Below are positions 57,631 through 64,000 of a stretch of DNA of 64,000 bases, one piece after another (position 1 is the stretch's first letter; each line of letters opens with the position of its first letter). Made by a program: the position numbers and the translations under genes. This stretch comes from Pseudomonas sp. LP_7_YM (lineage in GTDB: Bacteria > Pseudomonadota > Gammaproteobacteria > Pseudomonadales > Pseudomonadaceae): NCBI RefSeq assembly GCF_004364435.1, contig NZ_SOCT01000005.1:124001-188000 (forward strand), given 5' to 3'. The notes under the pieces were generated by a model. The model was not told the DNA's origin, did no database searches, and worked only from the letters and a program-made list of their open reading frames with translations.

Positions 57631-58086
57631 ATGCGTGTATGGATTGATGCCGATGCTTGCCCCAAGCTGGCCAAGGAGCAAGTCGTCAAATTCGCCTTGA
57701 AACGTAAGTTTGAGGTCGTGCTGGTGGCCGGGCAGCCGCAAATCAAGCCTGCCTTCACCCTGGTTAAATTGATCGTGGTGCTCTCCGGGCCAGACGCGGC
57801 AGATGACTATCTGGTGGAGCATGCGGTGCCGGGCGAACTGGTGATTTGCAGCGATGTTCCGCTGGCTGACCGGCTGGTAAAGCAGGGCGTAACGGTCCTG
57901 GACCCACGCGGCAAGGAGTTCGACGAGCACAACATGGGTGAGCGACTGGCGGTGCGCAATTTGTTCACCGACCTGCGTGAGCAAGGGCAGGTTGGCGGTG
58001 GGCAGGGCGCTTATGGCGATAAAGAGAAACAGGCGTTTGCCAACAGCCTCGACCGCATTCTCACGCGACTGGCGCGGCTTTCGTAA
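57631..58086 (+). CDS. YaiI/YqxD family protein (UPF0178)
   Basis: 151 residues. RVWIDADACPKLAKEQVVKF, CSDVPLADRLVKQGVTVLDP and FDEHNMGERLAVRNL match the UPF0178 family, which has a PIN-like fold and probable nuclease residues D6, D8 (in DADACP) and others. The activity is not established. AGGAAT precedes the ATG. Confidence 0.88.
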   Translation: MRVWIDADACPKLAKEQVVKFALKRKFEVVLVAGQPQIKPAFTLVKLIVVLSGPDAADDYLVEHAVPGELVICSDVPLADRLVKQGVTVLDPRGKEFDEHNMGERLAVRNLFTDLREQGQVGGGQGAYGDKEKQAFANSLDRILTRLARLS

Positions 58087-58159
58087 CCCGACTCGCCTGA
58101 ATCCGCCCACTCACTCGGTTGACTCAGCGGGGTTTGCGGCAGGCGTTATATAGGATGGT

Positions 58160-58762
58160 TCACTCGTCCAGAGTGCCGGGCTCGGTCTTTTCCTTGAGGG
58201 TCTGGCGTGCCACACGCGCTGCTTTGATGCGCCGACGAATCCATAGCAGGCAGCCAATCACCACCAGCGCGGCGAGCACCCACAGCTCGTATTTCTTGAC
58301 GTTGCCGAGCAAACCTTCAAGTACCGAGCCGAATTTGAAGGCCGCGGCGCCCAATGCCGCTGCCCAGACCGCTGCGCCGATACCGTTGAGTAACAGATAG
58401 CGCCCCGGCGGATAGCCGGACAAGCCAATGGCGACCGGCATGACCGTGCGTAAACCGTAGACGAAACGAAAGCTCAGCACCCAGATGTCGGGGTGTCGAC
58501 GAATGTGTTCCAGCGCGCGATCGCCGAGCAATTGCCAGCGTGGTTTACGTGCCAGAAGCTTGCGGCCGTGCTTGCGCCCCATGAAATACCAGAGCTGATC
58601 GCCGGCGTAACTGCCAAAGAAGGCAACCACTACGACCAGATTGATGTCCATGTATCCACGAAACGCCAGAAATCCAGCGAGCACCAGGATGGTCTCACCT
58701 TCGAAAAAGGTTCCGAGGAAAAGGGCGAAGTAGCCAAATTCTTGTAAAAAATGCTGGAGCAT
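58160..58762 (-). CDS. DedA-family membrane protein
   Basis: 200 residues with several membrane segments and the DedA motif (FEGETILVLAGFLAFRG, then GSYAGDQLWYFMGRKHGRKL; GLRTVMPVAIGLSGYP). DedA proteins are linked to membrane lipid scrambling, envelope stress and pH or drug tolerance. It is divergent from ppk1, across a 348-base gap holding a Pho box. Confidence 0.9.
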   Translation of the reverse strand: MLQHFLQEFGYFALFLGTFFEGETILVLAGFLAFRGYMDINLVVVVAFFGSYAGDQLWYFMGRKHGRKLLARKPRWQLLGDRALEHIRRHPDIWVLSFRFVYGLRTVMPVAIGLSGYPPGRYLLLNGIGAAVWAAALGAAAFKFGSVLEGLLGNVKKYELWVLAALVVIGCLLWIRRRIKAARVARQTLKEKTEPGTLDE

Positions 58763-58920
58763 CGTGTAGGTGCTGGCGAAATGAACGCGCAGCCTAACTC
58801 GCCCAAGACATTCAGGAAAGTGTGGAAATGTGTCACTGCGTTAAAGTTTCTTACAGTTGATGCAGATTTTGGCGTCCAAGCAGCACATTTGTGTCCTGCG
58901 GGGTATGGTGGACAGTACAG

Positions 58921-58960
58921 CTGTCATGCGGAAGTCATAACGCCGGCTTATAACTGTCAC
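58921..58960 (+). promoter_or_regulatory. Candidate Pho box (PhoB) before ppk1
   Basis: CTGTCAT (58921-58927) and AAGTCAT (58932-58938) are direct heptamers separated by 4 bases, the PhoB-box layout, and a third near copy CTGTCAC (58954-58960) is two 11-base turns further. It lies 150 bases before the ppk1 ATG, so phosphate limitation should raise polyphosphate kinase. The rest of the 348-base gap between DedA and ppk1 shows nothing else supported. Confidence 0.7.
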
Positions 58961-59110
58961 GTTTGCCCGCGCGCCCGGGCCCGCAGGTGTCCGGTGTGAC
59001 CGGTCTGCGCTGCTGATCGTCCCTGCTGTTGTGACGGGACTGGCAGATCGCTCTCTTCGGCCGTTCTCGCGGCCCAAACTGTTACAGGGCATTGCCTTGC
59101 AGGATTATTC

Positions 59111-61333
59111 ATGAGTACCGAAGGAACCACCGAAGCCGCAGTCGAACTAGAACCCCACGTCCTTTCTCAGGAAGTCACAGCCGTGGTCCAGCCGACCATT
59201 GAGGTCGTCCCGGCCGTCGAGCCGCATCAGCCGCCCACGCCTGCGATCGTCATCCCCAGCCTGGATGACAGTAGCCTCTATATCCATCGCGAGCTGTCGC
59301 AGTTGCAGTTCAACATTCGCGTACTCGAGCAGGCGCTGGACGAGTCCTATCCCTTGCTTGAGCGACTTAAGTTCCTGCTGATCTTTTCCAGCAATCTGGA
59401 CGAATTCTTTGAGATCCGCGTGGCGGGCCTTAAAAAGCAAATCACTTTCGCGCGCGAACAAGCGGGTGCTGACGGTCTGCAGCCGCATCAGGCGTTGGCG
59501 CGCATCAGCGAACTGGTTCACGGCCATGTCGATCGTCAGTACGCGATCCTCAATGACATCCTGCTGCCCGAGCTTGAAAAACATCAGGTGCGCTTCATTC
59601 GTCGTCGCAACTGGAACACCAAGCTGAAAACCTGGGTACGTCGATATTTCCGCGACGAGATCGCCCCGATCATCACTCCGATTGGCCTGGACCCGACGCA
59701 CCCGTTCCCGCTGCTGGTCAACAAGTCGCTGAACTTCATCGTGGAACTGGAGGGCGTCGACGCTTTTGGGCGCGACTCAGGCCTCGCGATTATTCCAGCC
59801 CCGCGTCTTTTGCCGCGCATCATCAAGGTGCCGGAGGAAGTTGGCGGTTCTGGCGACAACTATGTGTTCCTGTCGTCGATGATTCATGCTCACGCCGATG
59901 ATCTTTTCCAGGGCATGAAGGTAAAGGGCTGCTATCAGTTCCGCCTGACCCGCAACGCTGATCTGGCGCTGGACTCCGAAGACGTCGAAGACCTGGCCCG
60001 TGCGCTGCGTGGCGAGCTGTTTTCCCGGCGTTATGGCGACGCGGTGCGTCTGGAAGTGGCAGACACCTGCCCCAAGCACCTGTCGGACTACCTGCTCAAG
60101 CAGTTCAACCTGAGCGAGACCGAGCTGTATCAGGTCAACGGCCCGGTGAATCTCACGCGTCTGTTCAGCATCACCAGCCTGGACAGTCACCCGGAATTGC
60201 AATATCTGCCATTTACGCCGGCCATTCCCAAGCTTTTGCAAAACAGCGAGAACATCTTCAACGTCATCAGCAGGCAGGACATTCTGCTGCTGCACCCCTT
60301 CGAGTCCTTCACGCCCGTGGTGGACTTGCTGCGTCAGGCGGCCAAAGACCCCCACGTTCTGGCAGTGCGTCAAACGCTGTATCGCAGCGGCGCCAATTCG
60401 GAAATCGTCGATGCGCTGGTAGATGCTGCGCGTAATGGCAAGGAAGTGACGGCGGTCATCGAGTTGCGTGCGCGGTTCGATGAGGAGTCCAACCTGCAAC
60501 TGGCCAGCCGCCTGCAAGCGGCCGGTGCAGTGGTGATCTATGGCGTGGTCGGTTTCAAGACCCATGCCAAGATGATGCTGATCCTGCGTCGTGAGGCGGG
60601 CGAAATCGTGCGTTACGCGCATTTGGGTACTGGCAACTACCACGCTGGTAACGCTCGCCTGTATACCGACTACAGCCTGCTGACCTCCGATGACGCCTTG
60701 TGCGAAGACGTCGGCAAAATGTTCAGCCAATTGATCGGCATGGGCAAGACGCTGCGTATGAAGAAGCTGTTGCACGCGCCGTTCACCCTGAAAAAGGGCA
60801 TGCTGGACATGATTGCCCGCGAAACCCAGTTCGCGACGGATGGCAAGCCTGCGCACATCATCGCCAAATTCAACTCGCTGACCGATCCGAAAATCATCCG
60901 CGCGTTGTACAAGGCCAGTCAGATGGGCGTGAAGATCGATCTGGTGGTGCGCGGCATGTGCTGCCTGCGACCAGGCGTACCGGGCGTTTCGCATAACATT
61001 CAGGTACGCTCGATCATCGGCCGCTTCCTGGAGCACACTCGCGTGTTCTACTTCCTCAACGGCGGCGAGGAGCAGATGTTCCTGTCCAGCGCCGACTGGA
61101 TGGAGCGCAATCTCGACAAGCGTGTCGAGACCTGCTTCCCGGTGGAGGGCAAGAAGCTGATTCTACGGGTCAAGAAGGAGTTGGAGGGGTATCTGGCCGA
61201 TAACACCCACGCCTGGCTGCTGCAGCCGGACGGCCGCTATCTGCGAAGTACACCGACCGGCAACCAGAACGCCCGCAATGTGCAGGCGATGCTTCTGGAG
61301 AAACTGAGCAACCCGGTGCTCAGCGTACCCTGA
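59111..61333 (+). CDS. ppk1: Polyphosphate kinase 1
   Basis: 740 residues. The autophosphorylated histidine is H485 in [17 protein letters not shown] and the second phosphodiesterase-like site has [23 protein letters not shown] and VRQTLYRSG are also conserved. It makes polyphosphate from ATP reversibly. About 50 N-terminal residues (acidic, valine-proline rich, ending before [14 protein letters not shown]) are added relative to the E. coli enzyme (H435). Its 3' end overlaps convergent ppx by 14 bases. A Pho box lies upstream. Confidence 0.96.
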   Translation: MSTEGTTEAAVELEPHVLSQEVTAVVQPTIEVVPAVEPHQPPTPAIVIPSLDDSSLYIHRELSQLQFNIRVLEQALDESYPLLERLKFLLIFSSNLDEFFEIRVAGLKKQITFAREQAGADGLQPHQALARISELVHGHVDRQYAILNDILLPELEKHQVRFIRRRNWNTKLKTWVRRYFRDEIAPIITPIGLDPTHPFPLLVNKSLNFIVELEGVDAFGRDSGLAIIPAPRLLPRIIKVPEEVGGSGDNYVFLSSMIHAHADDLFQGMKVKGCYQFRLTRNADLALDSEDVEDLARALRGELFSRRYGDAVRLEVADTCPKHLSDYLLKQFNLSETELYQVNGPVNLTRLFSITSLDSHPELQYLPFTPAIPKLLQNSENIFNVISRQDILLLHPFESFTPVVDLLRQAAKDPHVLAVRQTLYRSGANSEIVDALVDAARNGKEVTAVIELRARFDEESNLQLASRLQAAGAVVIYGVVGFKTHAKMMLILRREAGEIVRYAHLGTGNYHAGNARLYTDYSLLTSDDALCEDVGKMFSQLIGMGKTLRMKKLLHAPFTLKKGMLDMIARETQFATDGKPAHIIAKFNSLTDPKIIRALYKASQMGVKIDLVVRGMCCLRPGVPGVSHNIQVRSIIGRFLEHTRVFYFLNGGEEQMFLSSADWMERNLDKRVETCFPVEGKKLILRVKKELEGYLADNTHAWLLQPDGRYLRSTPTGNQNARNVQAMLLEKLSNPVLSVP

Positions 61334-62822
61334 GGACGATCCCGACCCGGGTCAGCCAGTCGGCTTCGATACCGAAGTCGGCCTGGGTCAGCTGATTGTT
61401 TTCCAGCCAGCCATTCGGGAACACGATATCCAGATGGTTGCCGTTGGCGGTCAACACAGGTTGCGGCATCTCTTGAGTGCCGCGAATGTGATGGAACAGG
61501 ATCGCAAAGCGCAGCAACACGCACAGACGAATCAGTTTCACGCCTTCATCGCCGAAGTCCGCGAACTTGTCCTTGGGGATATTGCGACGATGGCCGCGAA
61601 CCAGAAGTGCAAGCATCTGCTGGTCTGCTCGGGAAAACCCGGCGAGATCCGAATGCTCGATCAGGTACGCGCCGTGCTTGTGATAGTGGTAGTGGGCGAT
61701 GTCCAGACCCACCTCGTGCACCTTGGCCGCCCAACTGAGCAGTTCGCGGTACAGATCGTCTTCCAGCTCCCACGCCTTGGCCACTTGCTCAAGAGCTGAC
61801 AGCGCTTTGCACTCCACACGTGCGGCCTGTTCCAGATCGACGTGATAGCGCTCCATCAGCGAGCTGAGGGTGCGTTCACGTACGTCCTCGTGATGATGGC
61901 GACCCAGCAGGTCGTAAAGTACGCCTTCGCGCAGCGCGCCTTCGCAATGATCCATACGTTGCAGGTCGAGTGCATCGAAGATCGCTTCAAGAATCGCCAG
62001 CCCGGCCGGAAAGATTGCTCGTCGGTCCGGTTTGAGGCCTTCGAAATCGATCTTGTCCACTTCGCCCAGCTTCATCAGCTTGCGTTTGAGCCACGCCAGA
62101 CCTTCGGCGTTGACCTCGCCACTGCCATGTCCGCCAGCCTTGAGTGCCAGGCCGATGGCGCGGATGGTGCCGGACGAGCCAATGGCCTCATCCCAGCTCA
62201 GGCGATGCAGAGCATGTTCGATGCTCATGATCTCCAGTCGAGCCGCTGTGTACGCCTGGGCATAACGTGCCGGGGTGATCTTGCCGTCTTTGAAATAACG
62301 CTGGGTGAAGCTCACGCAGCCCATTTGCAGGCTTTCACGCAGCAAGGGCTCGAAGCGCTGACCAATGATGAACTCGGTACTGCCGCCGCCGATGTCCGCC
62401 ACCAGGCGCTTGCCCGGTGTGTCGGCCAGGGTGTGGGAAACGCCGAGGTAGATCAGCCGCGCTTCTTCACGACCGGAGATGACTTCGACCGGGTGACCGA
62501 GAATTTCTTCGGCACGGTGAATGAATTCGTTGCGGTTACGCGCCTCGCGCAGGGCGTTGGTGCCGACGATCCTCACGGAGCCCGTGGGCATACCGTTGAT
62601 CAGTTGGGCAAAACGCTTGAGGCAATCGAGCCCGCGCTGCATGGATTCTTCGTTGAGTTTGCGCTCATCGTCGATTCCGGCGGCCAATTGCACTTTCTCA
62701 CCGAGCCGCTCAAGGATGCGGATTTCACCCTGATTCGCCTTGGCGACAACCATATGAAAGCTGTTGGAGCCCAAGTCGATCGCGGCGATCAGCGAGAGGT
62801 TTTTGGCTTTGGATTGCGGCAT
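61320..62822 (-). CDS. ppx: Exopolyphosphatase
   Basis: 500 residues of the Ppx/GppA family. The ASKHA phosphate loops are [20 protein letters not shown] near the N-terminus and [14 protein letters not shown]; the catalytic glutamate region is [15 protein letters not shown]. It releases phosphate from polyphosphate, opposing Ppk1. The two genes face each other and overlap by 14 bases, so they are transcribed from separate promoters. The start at 62822 follows the family; TTG at 62828 is two codons upstream. Confidence 0.95.
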   Translation of the reverse strand: MPQSKAKNLSLIAAIDLGSNSFHMVVAKANQGEIRILERLGEKVQLAAGIDDERKLNEESMQRGLDCLKRFAQLINGMPTGSVRIVGTNALREARNRNEFIHRAEEILGHPVEVISGREEARLIYLGVSHTLADTPGKRLVADIGGGSTEFIIGQRFEPLLRESLQMGCVSFTQRYFKDGKITPARYAQAYTAARLEIMSIEHALHRLSWDEAIGSSGTIRAIGLALKAGGHGSGEVNAEGLAWLKRKLMKLGEVDKIDFEGLKPDRRAIFPAGLAILEAIFDALDLQRMDHCEGALREGVLYDLLGRHHHEDVRERTLSSLMERYHVDLEQAARVECKALSALEQVAKAWELEDDLYRELLSWAAKVHEVGLDIAHYHYHKHGAYLIEHSDLAGFSRADQQMLALLVRGHRRNIPKDKFADFGDEGVKLIRLCVLLRFAILFHHIRGTQEMPQPVLTANGNHLDIVFPNGWLENNQLTQADFGIEADWLTRVGIVLRVR

Positions 62823-63010
62823 GGTCAAAAGTCCCGGTCGTTAACTCCGACATCGTGCCACGAACCATCACTGCCGCCAAACGGCACACAGATAAACATC
62901 AAATGCTGAGCCGACGTCTGGGCCGATACGGCGCACTCCTGCAGACAACTTCGTAACCCTGTGAGGGTGCTCATGAAGGCCGACTTTCAGGCCCCGATGC
63001 GCAGCCCGGA

Positions 63011-63745
63011 TCAGGCCTGCTCAACCGAGCCAATGAAATTCGCCAACTCCGGCGTTTTCGGGTTGGCCATCAATTCCCGTGGATCGCCTACCTCATGCAC
63101 CTTGCCCTGATGCATGAACACCAGTTTGTCCCCTACTTCACGGGCGAAGCGCATTTCGTGGGTCACCATGATCAGGGTCATTCCATCTTTGGCCAACTGG
63201 CGCACCACGCCGAGCACTTCATTGACCAGTTCCGGGTCCAGCGCCGAGGTGATTTCGTCGCACAGCAGCACCTTAGGCGACATCGCCAGCGCTCGAGCAA
63301 TGGCCACACGCTGCTGCTGTCCACCCGACAGACGATCAGGAAATGCGTCGAACTTCTCCCCAAGCCCTACGCGTTCGAGCATCTCCTTGGCCAGCTTGCT
63401 CGCCTCAATTTTGGAGACTTTCTTTACCACCTGTGGCGCGAGCATGACGTTTTCGCCGACCGTCAGGTGTGGGAAAAGATTGAACTGCTGGAACACCATG
63501 CCGACTTTCTGCCGCAGGCTGCGCAGATCGACGCGTGCTGCATCAAGATACTCACCATCGACTTCGATCACCCCGTCATTGATCGACTCCAGGCCGTTGA
63601 GCGTACGCAACAGTGTGCTTTTGCCCGAGCCGCTGCGGCCGATGATCGCCACGACCTGGCCTTCCTCGACGCTCAAGTCGATGCCTTTAAGCACATGGTG
63701 GTCACCGTAATACTTGTGCAGGGCGGAAATTCTAAGCAGAGGCAT
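63011..63745 (-). CDS. Polar amino-acid ABC transporter ATP-binding protein
   Basis: 244 residues. Walker A GRSGSGKSTLLRTLNGLE, Q-loop VFQQFNLFPHLTV, signature LSGGQQQRVAIARALA, Walker B VLLCDEITSALDPE and the switch histidine MVTHEMRFA are intact. This is the HisP/GlnQ type of polar amino-acid importer. The start at 63745 has AAGGAG upstream; the gene overlaps the permease by 14 bases. The substrate is unknown. Confidence 0.93.
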   Translation of the reverse strand: MPLLRISALHKYYGDHHVLKGIDLSVEEGQVVAIIGRSGSGKSTLLRTLNGLESINDGVIEVDGEYLDAARVDLRSLRQKVGMVFQQFNLFPHLTVGENVMLAPQVVKKVSKIEASKLAKEMLERVGLGEKFDAFPDRLSGGQQQRVAIARALAMSPKVLLCDEITSALDPELVNEVLGVVRQLAKDGMTLIMVTHEMRFAREVGDKLVFMHQGKVHEVGDPRELMANPKTPELANFIGSVEQA

Positions 63746-64000
63746 GAAGTCTCCTTTCCAGATAGCGCGCGCTGAGCGACAACGGATAGCAAAGCAGGAA
63801 GTAGCCCAAGGCAACGAAGCCGTAGACCATGAAAGGCTGAAACGTAGCGTTGGCAATCATTCCACCGGTCTTGGTCAGTTCGGTGAAGCCGATGATCGAG
63901 GTCACGGCCGTGCCTTTGACCACTTGCACCGAAAAGCCGACGGTCGGCGCCACCCCGATGCGCAGGGCCTGCGGCAGGATCACGTAACGCAATTGCTCGA
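63732..64000 (-). CDS. Polar amino-acid ABC transporter permease, 3' part
   Basis: The last 89 codons of a permease are visible; the 5' end is beyond the right edge. EQLRYVILPQALRIGVAPTV is the EAA-loop-type motif that contacts the ATPase, followed by a membrane segment (FMVYGFVALGYFLLCYPLSL). It ends YLERRLHASA. It overlaps the ATPase gene by 14 bases, so the two are one operon. Confidence 0.9.
   Translation of the reverse strand, partial: EQLRYVILPQALRIGVAPTVGFSVQVVKGTAVTSIIGFTELTKTGGMIANATFQPFMVYGFVALGYFLLCYPLSLSARYLERRLHASA

Overview
The window is chromosomal DNA from a fluorescent-type Pseudomonas (P. syringae / P. fluorescens side of the genus). The evidence is gene content and order. 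algZ-algR, hemC-hemD-hemX-hemY, dsbB, algQ, FKBP and algP lie in the order known from P. aeruginosa, as do glnK-amtB-yjbQ-sutA, lppL-lysA-dapF-DUF484-xerC-HAD and ppk/ppx. The intergenic gaps carry many short inverted repeats of the Pseudomonas REP type (core like GCGAATTCATTCGC). No tRNA, rRNA, CRISPR array, prophage or insertion sequence was seen. The window is a conserved chromosomal backbone with small variable patches.

Layout. 1-13.1 kb: amine and D-alanine catabolism. It holds a partial cupin gene, a KauB/PuuC-type aldehyde dehydrogenase, an MFS transporter, a phospholipase-D-like lipoprotein, a MocR regulator divergent from a DUF1127 gene, a PuuB-type amine oxidase, a YkgJ protein, then dadR / dadA-ridA-dadX and puuR. 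13.1-24.4 kb: a DUF2845 protein, a CoA-transferase/hydrolase, a sulfur pair (TSUP exporter and Blh/ETHE1-like hydrolase), xpt, rep, a c-di-GMP phosphodiesterase-like protein with degenerate GGDEF, and a MATE pump divergent from a LysR regulator. 24.4-32.1 kb: a chemoreceptor with a candidate FliA promoter, comM, ubiK, and glnK-amtB behind a candidate sigma-54 promoter, then yjbQ and sutA. 32.1-43.1 kb: the xerC-dapF-lysA cluster, cyaY, class I adenylate cyclase, small conserved genes and argH. 43.2-53.4 kb: the algZR / hemCDXY / dsbB / algQ / algP block. 53.4-58.8 kb: an ABC-F ATPase, a frameshifted MscS-type channel gene, a LysE exporter, an unplaced hypothetical gene, a UPF0178 gene and a DedA gene. 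58.9-64 kb: ppk1 behind a candidate Pho box, convergent ppx, and the end of a polar amino-acid ABC transporter that runs off the right edge.

Many genes are translationally coupled by 4-base ATGA/GTGA overlaps (xerC-HAD, cyaY-DUF1289, algZ-algR, hemC-hemD, hemX-hemY). No clearly new multi-gene system is evident. The observations most worth following are the MocR/DUF1127 intergenic repeat array, the structured leader or possible small RNA before the MFS gene, the MscS frameshift, the LysR-MATE operator, the FliA, sigma-54 and Pho sites, and a REPIN that splits ridA from dadX.
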